A stretch of 64,000 bases of DNA from Lytechinus pictus (Eukaryota; Echinodermata; Echinoidea; Temnopleuroida; Toxopneustidae): positions 3,905,501 through 3,969,500 of the forward strand of contig NC_087252.1 in NCBI RefSeq assembly GCF_037042905.1. The letters are read 5' to 3'. The notes beneath the pieces were generated by a model. It worked only from the letters and a program-made list of their open reading frames with translations. It was not told the DNA's origin and did no database searches. Position 1 is the first letter of the stretch; the number at the start of each line of letters is the position of its first letter. The translations under genes and the position numbers were made by a program. Below, in pieces: positions 31,140-41,962 of this stretch.

Positions 31140-32587
31140 GCTTTTGGGGACTCTGGGGCTGAAAGTAAATTATACAAAAAAATCAGTAAAATTCACTGAG
31201 CAAAAAAATAGATGAAAAAAAATATAATAAACAAATAATGAAGTTTATTGAATTTTAAAGTTGAGCAATATCTTTTGAAAACAGTATGCATAGTATGCAC
31301 ATCATCATGAATATTCATTAGGTGGGCTGTTGATGTCACACAACATCCCAATTTTTTTTTCTTATTTTATTATATAAAATCATAATTATATATTTTCATA
31401 CATGTGTGTACATGTAACTGTATATGGTATGTCTATATTAAAGTTGCAGCAATGTTTATAATGCATTAAATCAGTTGTCATTCCAATTTCTTTTTATAGT
31501 TTTTTTGAGGAAAAATTGAATGAAAAAGCAAAATTTCATGTGATATATGATGTCATATCCACTCTTCTGTATTTAATTTTATTACATCATCAGATTTGCT
31601 CAAATGAAGCCATGCGTAGAACTGTTTCGCAAAATAATCAAAATGTTTCAAATGTCATAGTTCTTTGTTATTCCATGTGCGATTTTGATATAATTTTCAA
31701 TGTTGTAGGAGTGGGCTATACATGGGTCAAAAATACTTTTTTTTGTAATTTCAATATGACAACAGTTTTTTTTTATTCCTTGTAATGTATCTCAACATGA
31801 AATGACAATATTTTTTGTCTCGGGTCCGAGAAAAAAGTGTGCCGGGCCAAAATCCAAAATGGCCGCCAAAACCCCCCAAAATCACAGCTTTGGCCACAAT
31901 TTCTTTATTTGGTGGTCTTTTTCTCTGGTTTTCTATCCCCTTTCCTTTCGAGGCCTCCATCACTTTCAAGCTCCAAGCTTAAGATGGAGGTCTCCCACAT
32001 TTCTATATATATATCAGGGTTCAGTAATTAAAGAAAATGTATATATAGATATAATTTTCACAGTACAGTTGATATTTTATAATGATTTATGTTTTTTTTA
32101 TTATACTTGTATATACTTTGTTTTTGTTTTGAAATGTGGAAATAAAATAAATCAAATCAAATTTTCCCATTTTTGTTGCCTTTTTTCAGCCAAAAAGTAG
32201 GTTTTATCATCCTGGGGTTCTGGGATATTAGATGGTACGAGCTATATTGCTTTTATTCCTCTACTTTGGGTTTTACGGATATTTGTGAAATATCTTAAAT
32301 TAAATTAAAAAATGTCAATTATCCATTGGGGTTATACAGTATACATGTACAATGTACTGTACATACATACTGCACTGCATATTAATGCATTAGCTACCAT
32401 GACAGATAACAAGGCCTGTATAAACTATAGTGTCATAGAAATGAGCTCTCAGGTTTAGAATTAGATGCCTCAGAAATTGAAGATATGTTTTGTCTCAGAA
32501 ATTGAGGACATGTTTTGTCAAATATGCTAATTCAGGGGGCAGAGAGAGGTAATTAACCCCACATGGCATTTACACTGTAGCTATTCT

Positions 32588-32705
32588 GGGCCCCGTTGCA
32601 TAAAACATTTACCATTATGTTCACTTAATGGTAACTTGCATGGAATCCTTGATTCTGATTGGCTGTTGATCAGCGTTACCATGATAGTTACCTGACCCCA
32701 TAAAC
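32588..32705. mobile_element. Small hairpin MITE (GGGCCCCGTTGCATAAA type)
   Basis: GGGCCCCGTTGCATAAAACA, GTAACTTGCATGG and GATTGGCTGTTGATCAGCG parallel the order of blocks in the complete hairpin at 9417-9575. The right end is worn. Confidence 0.5.
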
Positions 32706-33138
32706 ATAGGCCAGTTTAATAGACAACACAACCAGGTAAAAAAAAGCCTCCAAATGAAGAAGATACATGGCTAAAAATGTGATATACATGTACATTATAT
32801 GTGATATTTATGTGCAATTTACATTGCTGGTTTCATCATGTACTGTACATCAGCTGACAAGCAATCAAATTCACAATCTAATTCTAAACCTTTGAAACCT
32901 ATTTCTTTTCTATGACACTATATACAGGACTTCACTTGTCATATGCCATGGTGGTCATAGCCTCTTGTCGAGGCCCTGTCGGCTGCTTTCCGAGCGAACA
33001 TGGCAAAGCAAGGGAGAGAGCGAAGCAGAGCGCCGCGAGACAGGGCCTCTTGACATCTGACCCGAATTTCACCGACTTTCTTTTGTTTTTTATTGTTTTT
33101 ACCAATTCACCGACCAAAAACTGGTCGGTGAAAATCAT

Positions 33139-33195
33139 CCAATGAGAGCGTGAGCTGCTATGACGTCATATTAAATATTCATGAGCTCATCTTGA
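33139..33195 (+). promoter_or_regulatory. CCAAT and CRE motifs upstream of the helicase ATG
   Basis: CCAAT at 33,139-33,143 and a perfect CRE palindrome TGACGTCA at 33,161-33,168 lie 53 and 28 bp before the ATG at 33,196. Both motifs are kept at matching distances in copy 2 (56,067-56,071 and 56,042-56,049). They look like part of a captured promoter; activity is not shown. Confidence 0.5.
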
Positions 33196-33471
33196 ATGGC
33201 GACCCTTGGATTCTTGACGAAGAGTGACGACGAAATATCAAAGAGCGCTGAATATGACTCTAAAATGCTGAATATTGACCAATTTAAGGATTTGCAAGTC
33301 GATGAAATTAACTCTGCACTGAAAGGACGAGATGTCTTTGTAAATCTACCCACAGGATATGGAAAAAATGTAATATTTCATGCGATTCCACCGGTCGAAC
33401 CGGGGCGTCGATTATCGATCTCCGCTGTGCAGTGCAGTGAGGGAAGCTGGGGTGGAGTTGCTGGGAGTTGA
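33196..33471 (+). pseudogene. RecQ-like helicase N-terminal fragment captured by TIR element (copy 1)
   Basis: A 91-codon ORF from ATG GCG. Residues about 30-67 read FKDLQVDEINSALKGRD, then FVNLPTGYGKNVIFHAIPPV. F-x3-Q-x2-x-I is the RecQ motif 0 pattern and PTGYGK the Walker A of SF2 helicases. The residue after the catalytic Lys is Asn, where the family has Ser or Thr, which should harm Mg-ATP binding. After PPV the frame leaves the helicase (EPGRRLSISAVQCSEGSW) and stops. No motifs Ia-VI, so it cannot be an active helicase. The length is kept at 91 codons in both copies. Confidence 0.75.
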
Positions 33472-33541
33472 CTCGAGTCTGACCAGCGGCTGAGCAGTAT
33501 CTCCCGGGAAGTTTTGGGGCGGTGATGGGTCTGTTACGGCC

Positions 33542-33572
<31 letters not shown>

Positions 33573-34525
33573 CCACTACTTGTAGCATTTTGCTGGTTAT
33601 ATCCCCTTTAGTGCCCCGCAATTAAATGAATCCCCTGCAGAATAATGTACTACTATACTATATAGTATTCTGAACCCAAAACGAAACAGCTCTGACATTT
33701 CATTGGTTTACTCGGTGACCGGTAATATCATGACTCATGTATATTCATTAGGAAGACGTTGCTCATGAATATATAATTCAGTTCAGATGTCAAGAAGCCC
33801 TGGCTCGCGCCAGGCCTAATTCGCTTTGCGAATTAGGGAATCCCTCGCTTCGCTCGGGAAGCAGCCGCCAGGGCCTCGACAAGGGGCTATGGTGGTCAAG
33901 GCATGGATGCACGCAGTGTAGTATGTACAGTGCATTGTATACCGTATAGCCCCTATGGATAAATTACATTTTCTTTTATTTGATAAGATATATTTCGCAA
34001 ATATCCATAAACCCAAATTAAGAGGAATAAAAACAATATAGCTATATAAGCTGCCTGCTACTGTTCAACTGGTATCGTATAATATCCAAGAACCACATGA
34101 CAATGAAACCTACTTTTTAGCTGAAAAAAGGGCTTTAAAAATTGGTAAATTTAAGTAAAATCACCTTATAACTCTACAAATAATTATTTAGAAGTACTAA
34201 TCTTAGGAAAAACAAATTGCCTGCCCCCCAAAAACATATGAATAGACACCAAAACCAGAGAAAAAGACCATCAAATAAAAAAGTTGTGGCCGAAAATGTG
34301 ATTTTGGGGGGATTTGGCGGCCATTTTGGATTTTGGCCCGGCACACTTTTTTCTCGGACCCGAGACAAAAAAATATTGTCATTTCATGTTGAGATAAGGT
34401 AACAGGAACACAAAAAAACTGTTGCCACAGTAAAACCAAAAATCACCAATTTATAGCCCACTCCTACATGTAGTTGTACTTTGTCTTAATTATTTTTTCT
34501 CATATTATTTTCAGCCTAGAGTACA

Positions 34526-35908
34526 AGTGCTGTGCACACATAGACTTCTTTATTATAGCCTTCTTTCCTAGACTTAAAAAAGGATCAAAGGTTTTTGGTA
34601 TCGATGTTGGGCATATAATACAGTGGATTATGATTTTGATTTGCTACTATTTCTACTAGAAATGTTAGGCAATATTGGACTTTTGAATTTAACAAAAATA
34701 AAACCATTGCGGAATTCCCGCTCATAATAGGTATACAGTGTAGGCCTATAGGCCTAATACTGTAGTTTAACTCATATGCACATCTTGATAATGTTTGTGA
34801 TAATAGTCTGGGCCTACAGTGTATATGTAGGGCCTACATGTATTGTTTGGACTGTCCATCTGGCACCATTTTGACCCATTAGTTGACCATTGGACCAAAA
34901 CAGAAAAAACAGTGATTTTTTTTCTTCAAAACAGCACTAGGTCTACAGAGCACAATAAAAATCATTTGAAAAGAATTTTGTGGTCAGGTTATAGCTCTTT
35001 GTATTAATTTATACTGGACTGTTATGTCTGATGCTACTGTTATTCAAAACGTCATCGTTGTAAAAAAAAAATGCAGTTTCTAGATTTTATTAGATTAGAT
35101 TTAAAAATGTTCAAAGTTAAAAATTCCCTTGAACAATATACGGTACTATTAATTTGTAGAAGTAGGGCCGCCAAGCTAAACATTGCTTTAAAGAGAAAGT
35201 TTCATATTAAAAAAAAAGAATAGTCCATGGAGCTATAAGACACAGATAGCTCCATAATGTAGGCCTGCATATACATGTGCACATACATGTACATGTAGAG
35301 GCTGCCTAATGAATTTTGGGAGAATTATGAAAGAAAGAATCGTGCCAGAAGAAAGTGAACAAGAAAAAAGAAAAGAAAAGGTAAATATAACAAGAATAGA
35401 ATTTAAAAGAGTAAACAAGAAAAGAAAAGAAAAAACTTTCAGAAAAGAGGAGACAGAAAGTAAAAAGAATCGGAGACAGTGGGATCTGTCAAAATAAGAT
35501 GTGTATTGTGTACAATGTGTAATTTGGTGAGAATGAGGTGCTAAGGAGGTATGAATGAAAACTGTGGGTGGCATTTCACAAGTAGCCTAGTCTTTGTCTT
35601 CAGACCCTGATAGATATCTCAAACCTGTTGTTTGTTTGGCAAACCAGCTAAACATCAAATCGTAAGAAAAGATTGGAGTATGTGAAGGTGTTTTTGTGTA
35701 TGGTCAGCTACTATGTGATATTGGGATCATAAACTCCTCTTGGAAAGAAAAGCAGGATGGAGATTGACAGGGAAAATACCAATGCTCCTTTGTTTCTTTT
35801 TTTTAGTAGAATAAATATTTCAAGAGGGGTGTTTGTGGGCAGATAAATGTGGACACTCATGTGAGTGAGTGTGTAGATCTATGTGTATGTGTGTGACAGT
35901 GAAGAAGG

Positions 35909-35940
<32 letters not shown>

Positions 35941-36330
35941 TGGAGGGGGGGGGGTCTGGAGAAAGGGAATGAAAAGTTTGAGAAAGAAACAGTGAAAGAG
36001 ATACGCAGAAATAGCCAACAATTGTATGCCACTGTCCTATTGTTCAGTAAGGTTTCGTTTTCTACTAATTTACAATGATATATCCCAGAGGCTATTCTCA
36101 CCCAGCCTGTCTTGTGTCCATTTCTCATTAAACCCATTCATATCTTTGTACTCCTCAATGAGGGCTAGTGGTGACAACAGACTATTTCAAAACAGCACCT
36201 GCCCAGAACAACATTGAAAAATAAGACGATAGAATCTGATAAATTACGCCTAAAATGAGACAGAGTTGTATTTGTCAACAACATCATCTTCATCATTATT
36301 ATTATCAAGTATCTCCATTTGGAAGGGGTT
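34526..36330. other. Intergenic, no gene seen
   Basis: Unique AT-rich sequence. A purine-rich plus-strand stretch at 35,305-35,500 gives a Lys/Glu/Arg frame without domain features. (GA)n lies at 35,908-35,932. Confidence 0.5.
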
Positions 36331-36334
36331 ATGC

Positions 36335-36510
36335 ACCTCCATTAGGCGTATTCACACTTCTTCGAAATTGGTCAGTATTTGGTAATATCTGACTGCACAA
36401 TTTGATCTACATGTACCCCGATCAGATTTTTGCAAATGTGAAAGCAAATTACTCATAATTTAATGATATTCCCGAAAGAAAGTAAAGGTGTTAAAAAGAA
36501 GATACTTTCA
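36335..36510. mobile_element. Fragment of the CAGACCGCCTC-type MITE
   Basis: CACTTCTTCGAAATTGGTCAG, GATCAGATTTTTGCAAATGTGAAAGCAAATTAC-like and CCCGAAAGAAAGTA blocks follow the order seen in the copies at 47,410-48,181 and 63,610-63,870. Confidence 0.45.
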
Positions 36511-37078
36511 GAAATTACATGAACTTTTTGCAGGAATATTTCCAAAAAAGGTGTTGGGATTTTCTTCATCAATTTCAATTCTGTTTCCTCAATTTATGTC
36601 AACAATATAATTCACTACAGTGTCAACTGGGCTGAAATTAAAATGGTGTTAAATTTCGTTGGGAGATGCAGGATGAGCTCCACATCATTGATTTACAAGT
36701 TTTTTTCCTTTGCAATATCTTTCCGGTCCTTCATTTTTGATTACTCATAGTGTTACTCCTACTTTTAGTTCTCACTATTTGCCAAGTTCCTTGTGTGGTT
36801 TATGATTCCCATCTCTTGAAACAAAGATCCTTCAGTCCCATGGCATCATTCAAATGTTTGCTGATAAGTTTAGACATAGCATCCACCAAAGGACCTACAG
36901 TAAAAAGCCCTACTCATTCAGTTTTAAAATAAAAAAGGGGGTATTGGAATCTAGCAAATTGTTGTGATTACTGTTGTATCTGAATAGCAAACTTGCAACT
37001 TTCTTTAATATTTACAATACTATACTAGTACATGTAGTACAGTACTGACAGATAAAGTTGTGCTTCATACATGTACTC

Positions 37079-37670
37079 TTAAAGGAGAATGAAACTCTTG
37101 GAGCAAGTTAGCTTTTGTGAAAGCAGAAAAATCAAAGAATAAGATCAACAAAAGTTTGAGTAAAATAGGACTAGCAATAGGAGAGTTATGAGCATTTGAA
37201 TGTCGAGATCACTAATACTATGGAGATCCTCCCATTGGCAATGCGACCAAGATCTATGATGTCACAGATGAACAACTCTCCCCTTTTGGACACTGAAAAT
37301 ATATCCCAAAACATCTCTTTTTGCTCATTCTAATCATATGACAAACGATTCATCAATGATATAATGTTGTGAAACCACTGTACTTGTCCTCTCATAAAGA
37401 GAACACCTCACCTTGTGATGGACTCTATAAAAGTGAGAATATAAGTGAAATAAGTACTAAAGAAATGAGGGAGTTGTACGTGTGTGACATCACAGATCTT
37501 GGTCGCATTGCCAATTGGAGGATCTACATGGCATTAGTGATCTCTACATTCAAATGCTCATAACTTTCTTATTATTCATTCAATCTTCCTCAAACTTTCA
37601 ACAATATGTTTCTTTGATTTTTCTCTTTGATATGGATTCAGCTGGTTCCAAGGGTTTCATTCTCCTTTAA
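37079..37670. mobile_element. TTAA-flanked MITE, family C
   Basis: TTAA at 37,079-37,082 and 37,667-37,670. Ends AAAGGAGAATGAAACTCTTGG and CCAAGGGTTTCATTCTCCTTT are inverse. The inner arms hold TGATGTCACAGAT and its inverse ATCTGTGAC-type, CAATTGGAGGATCTACATGG and others. A 64-codon frame inside is not gene-like. Confidence 0.82.
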
Positions 37671-38070
37671 CCTTTTTTCCATGCAGGTATTTTTATCACT
37701 TTTTGAAAATGTAGAAGTAGATTTGCAATGTGCATGAATAAATATTTTTTCTCATTCCATTCATGAGAAGGTGTTTTATGTATAACAGCAAAATAATATG
37801 CAGATATTTTTATTTTGAACAAATGCCCTATCAAAATTATATTCTGATGTAAAATTTGTAAATTTATCCAATAAAACAGAGTTTTTATCTTTAACACAAC
37901 CATTTTGGGGCACATGTATTATTAATCTTGTACCGTAATGATTAGGAGATTTTAGGAGATTTACCCAAATTTATAAAGATTTTCAGGTTTTGAACACTAT
38001 TATACGATTTGTGTTTTATTTTTTTAATTTCTTTGATCTGCTTTTTGGATTTGCATTTTTTTATGCTTTC
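37671..38070. other. Spacer between two TTAA elements, nothing recognised
   Basis: About 400 bp of AT-rich sequence with no arms or ORF of note. Confidence 0.5.
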
Positions 38071-38681
38071 TTAAAGGCCAAGTCCACCCCAGATAAATGT
38101 TGATTTGAATGAATAGAGAAAAATCAAACTAGCAGAACGCTGAAAATTTCATCAAAATCGAATGTAGAATAAGAAAGTTATAGCATTTTAAAGTTTCCCT
38201 TATTTTTCACAAAACAGTGATATACACAAGTCAGTGACATACAGATGAGTCGGTCGATGATGTCTATCACTCACTATTTCTTTTGTTTTTTATTGTTTGA
38301 ATAATACAATATTTCATTTTTAACAGATTTGAAAATAAGGACCAACTTGACTGAACCATATGATATTAAATAGTGCTAATTCCACATATTCAGGGAGGAA
38401 TTAATTGTTGTTTCATTTGACAATGAGGGGAAAATTCGAATATTTCATATTTCATAGAATAAAATACAAAAGAAATAGTGAGTGGATGACGTCATCAGTC
38501 TCCTCATTTGCATACCGACCAGGATGTGCATATAACTGTTTTGTGAAATTAAGCGAAACTTTAAAATATCATAACTTTCTTATTTTACATCCGATTTTGA
38601 TGAAATTTTCAGTGTTATGCTTGTTTGATATTTCTCTTTTTATTCAAATCAACTTTTTGTTGGGATGGACTTGTCCTTTAA
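38071..38681. mobile_element. TTAA-flanked MITE, family B (best copy)
   Basis: TTAA at 38,071-38,074 and 38,678-38,681. Ends AAAGGCCAAGTCCACCCCAG and GGGATGGACTTGTCCTTT. Inner arms AAAATTTCATCAAAATCG / CGATTTTGATGAAATTTTC, with AGAAAGTTAT next to them. This copy defines the family used to recognise 4930, 11,954 and 49,358. Confidence 0.85.
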
Positions 38682-39189
38682 TCAGCAGGCCTAAATCCTT
38701 CTTTATATCATATCATAAAAACTAGGTCATTCCTATCCCATCATGCATTGGACATGATGGAGTTAATTACTTCCTGTAATGTGAGCATTCTTGTTGAAAC
38801 TTGGGTGGGTGGGGGTCAAAGGTCAAGTGCAAGGCGGGGTAGGACTGGTTGTCAAGTTTAAAGTCATCTCTTGTCATGAAGGTCCACACACATGTGCATG
38901 CCACACACATTGATTTCTCGAGACTATGCTATATATTACCCCCTTGATTCGGTTGGTTTTAAAATAAGGCAAAACATGAATTTAGCCATAATTTTCCTTT
39001 TCAATAAACCCACATGCTTAGGAGAGGTTATAGCTGATAGTTCCCTCCAAAGTTCTTGTAGTTGGAAATATGTATTAACATTTTGTGTGTGTGAAAAAAA
39101 GAGTACCTCGGTAATTTGGCATCATCATTATTATGATAATTCTTATTATGATTATGATAATTGTTATGATTATTATTCATTTATTTGTT

Positions 39190-39221
<32 letters not shown>

Positions 39222-40280
39222 GTATATTTTTTTGGGGGAAGGCAATTTTTCAATAGGGTACTTTTCCATATTCCAGCATTAATGGGAAAAATTAAAAAGG
39301 CCAATTAGAGTTCTTGACTATCATGAAATAATGCACAGTTTAAGCTTTTTTTTCTTCACATTTACATATATGTAGGTCCCTGTGCTGAATGTTTTTCCCA
39401 CAAATGTTGAGAAGGCTCCACCCCTCCAAAAAAAAAATGCTATAATTGTACTTTATATAGCATTGTAGTATGAAAAAAAGTGAATGAATTTTCACCTCTG
39501 AATAAATATCATTCAGCTAGCCAACAATATTGATGTTTTGTACTTGGTTGCTTTATGAAGAGATAGGGACCATGAGTTACCCACTAGTCTTTGAGAAAAT
39601 TAAAGGGCAACCTTGCCCTTACAACAATTTGACTAGGCTGTGAAACAAAAGCTATGAATCCAGTGATCGTGTAATTGTAATTGTGAATTAGAAATTGTGA
39701 AGCAGTTTTAGACTGGAATCGCACTATATAAAAGCCATTCATTATTATTTGATTAACTTTTACATAAATAGCTGAAATATTCTGTACTTGCCTTTATTAC
39801 CAATACCTCCTCGGTATAACAGGGGATTAACTTTATTTGCTCCACATGTTTTAATAACTGCTACACGTATGTAACATTTCTTTAGTTCAACAATTTTTTT
39901 ACATATACATGTAGGACTGCAGTTGAAAACATTTCTTGATTGCTATCAAATTTGAGAAGTAAAATTATTCCCTCGATGAGTTTAACTGATATTTGAAATC
40001 CCAAAACTAAGTATTATTTATATCATATTTTTAATTTGGGTGTTAAATTGAATTGGACATAAAAAGAAACCCATGCAGTAGTAGTGTATTGCAAGGAAGT
40101 GTACAATTGCCTGCTGTCAAGCCTAAATCGGCCTGTAAACTTGAATAGATTCCCCATTGATGCCCCATCAATGCCATTGTCATCGCCTAATGTGTAAGGT
40201 TGCATGTGACCGAATAATCGACTACAATGACTTCAATAGCCTGTGTTATGATTCCATCACTCATTTTGACAAATTGGAGC
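38682..40280. other. Intergenic, no gene seen
   Basis: Contains (TA)n at 39,198-39,222 and a SINE-tail-like stretch at 39,660-39,750 (GCACTATATAAAAGCCATTC then ATTATT). No coding block found. Confidence 0.45.
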
Positions 40281-40400
40281 AGAGTGGCGGTATAAAAGGA
40301 GCGCGGGGCGTTTAATCTCGGTTGTGAAAAGACAGAGTTTTTGTGGTTCGATTGTGACCGGCCTGCCACTCATAGGCGCCGAATAATGGCCCAAGACTTA
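40281..40400 (+). promoter_or_regulatory. Possible TATA promoter in a GC-rich pocket
   Basis: GGCGGTATAAAAGGAGCGCGG at about 40,285-40,306 is a consensus TATA box in locally GC-rich sequence, followed by CTCGGTTGTGAAAAGACAG about 30 bp on. No downstream exon could be tied to it, so this may be chance. Confidence 0.25.
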
Positions 40401-40707
40401 GACAAGCAAGTATGAGAACTAATGAGCAGTGAGGTTGACATTGAATATGATTGCACATGGGTTTTATTTTGAGTTCTTGCAACCTTTTCTCCGATATGAT
40501 TCAGGGAAATTGCGTGAACCGACCATGTTAAGACTGCAAGACAAGCAATTGCCAAGAAACCTTGAGTTTTGTATTATTAGGAATTCAAGTTGTGGAAAAC
40601 CAGGAAATTATTGCTGAAAACCAGAATGTCACAATTATTGTATGTAAAGGGTCCCTGCAACCCAAACATCGGCTTTGAAACATCAAAATGCCTCACATTA
40701 TGAATAT

Positions 40708-41058
40708 AATTTCAGCCACAAATTTTTCAGGTATTCTCTAAATTGAGCAAAAACTGGAAAAATAACATTTTTTTTGGTCTCTCGCTCGCTGGGCTCCATC
40801 CCTAAAAAAAATTGCACATGACTTTAATAATGACGTATCTGTCAGCAGACTATCTTTTTTTTTTAGATAGTACAACAGGAAAAATCATTCCAGCCACAAA
40901 ATTTTCAGGTATTCTATAACTTGAGCAAAAACTTGAAAAATAACAATTTTTTGTTCTCTCGCTCGCTGAGCTCAGCCCCTCGAAAAATTGCACATGACTT
41001 AATGACGTAACTGTCAGCAGACTATTTTTTTTTAGTACAACAGGAAAAATCATCTGCT
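40708..41058. repeat. Imperfect tandem duplication, about 180 bp x2
   Basis: Two units share CAGCCACAAA-TTTTCAGGTATTCT, TCTCTCGCTCGCTG, AATTGCACATGACTT, ATGACGTA and CTGTCAGCAGACTAT, ending in TAGTACAACAGGAAAAATCAT. The second unit starts near 40,890. The units have drifted by several indels. Confidence 0.75.
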
Positions 41059-41593
41059 CCCAGTTTTAACCAATAAATAAATGAATGAATAAACAAATAG
41101 ATAGATAGATGAATGGAATGAAATGAAATAAATGAATGAATGAATAAATAAGGAACCAAAGTAAGTGATATTATAGCCTATAGGAATTGAATTGTGATTA
41201 ATTTCGAGAAGTTCTAAAATGTATCTTTAGTTTAATAGGCCAGCTTCAATGTCAGCCAGGGCCCAAGGAATGATTTTTGTAAGAGAGGATGCTGGTTTTG
41301 AAAAAAAAAAATGGCAAGCAAGAAAAAAGAGAGAGAAAGTGTTTTACTCCAAAATGACGGTTATGTGGGTTACATTTCTACTTTTTCTTCAACATAACAA
41401 CCTGATTTCCAGGGGTGGCTGCCTTTTCTGTATAACATACGCAGCTCCCCCAGACAAATCTTGGGGTTGATTCAGTATGGTTTGATACTGGGGCAAGCTT
41501 GTTATTTTCCTGGATAATGTACAGTCATGTACACCTTTAAAATTTACATTGTCATGTACATGTACAGTACGTTTCTTAGGTTTCTTTTCAATT

Positions 41594-41962
41594 GGTCTAA
41601 TGCCAATTCATTTAATCACCAACTCGTCTACCATCATTTTGTCTACCATCAGTTCGTCCAATATCCACAGGGTCCAATTTTCATTTCGTCCACTCACCAT
41701 TTCGTCTAATAACCAGTTGGTCCAATAGCCATTTAGTCCATACAGTACCATTTGGTCTAATTGTATTAAGAGTCGATTGGGCAAAATGAATGAAAAGAAA
41801 ATGGTTATTAGACCTACTAGTTATGAGACAAAATGGTCATAGACGAACTGGGGATTAGACAAAGTGAGTATTGGACCAAATGGTGGTTAGACGAAATGTT
41901 GATGGACAGACTGGCATTAGAGTAAATGAAGGTAGACCATGTGAAGAGTGGATGAGTTGGCA
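41594..41962. repeat. Foldback array of short CCATTTNGTCTAAT units
   Basis: The left half (41,594-41,765) is about nine diverged units of the form CCATTTNGTCTAATA. The right half (41,790-41,962) has the same word inverted (TTAGACNAAATGG). The halves flank a short unique spacer. Unit lengths vary from 12 to 32 bp, unlike a clean satellite. Confidence 0.75.

Larger units (their letters stand above)
32958..33889 (+). mobile_element. 932-bp Mutator-type TIR element carrying helicase 5' end (copy 1)
   Basis: TAGCCTCTTGTCGAGGCCCTG at the left and its near-perfect inverse ending GGGGCTA at the right. TGGTGGTCA is duplicated on both sides (32,949-32,957 and 33,890-33,898). A perfect 9-bp duplication points to the Mutator/MULE group. 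Each end also folds on itself (GGCCCTGTC...GACAGGGCC on the left, CCCTGGC...GCCAGGG on the right). The body holds promoter-like motifs, a helicase fragment and a (TAG)n run at 33,541-33,570. No transposase, so non-autonomous. Confidence 0.88.
31704..34468. mobile_element. 2.77-kb long-TIR (foldback) element
   Basis: TGTAGGAGTGGGCTATA at 31,704 is answered by its inverse ending at 34,468. The arms (31,704 to about 32,410, and about 33,899 to 34,468) are long imperfect inverted repeats sharing GTCTCGGGTCCGAGAAAAAA, GTGCCGGGCCAAAATCC and a block ending AAAAAGTAGG. TGT flanks both sides, a possible 3-bp duplication. No transposase. The spacer holds a small hairpin element and the helicase-bearing element. 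An AATAAA-rich, LINE-like tail (about 32,100-32,160) interrupts the left arm. Confidence 0.75.
31140..34525. mobile_element. Family A TTAA-type element, split by nested insertions
   Basis: The left part, GGGGACTCTGGGGCTGAAAG (31,147) through GCATAGTATGCACATCATCATGAATATTCATTAGG-like sequence, runs to 31,703. The missing right end TTTCTCATATTATTTTCAGCCT appears only at 34,496-34,520. The 2.77 kb between is a later element. Compare the uninterrupted copies at 45,351 and 53,937. Confidence 0.75.

Noticed and set aside
40281..40400. Start of a host gene at the TATAAAAGG box
   Set aside because: No exon, donor or ORF can be tied to it; left only as a low-confidence motif.
41594..41962. CRISPR-like array of short units
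   Set aside because: Units vary in length and sequence, switch orientation midway and have no constant spacer size; the genome is eukaryotic.
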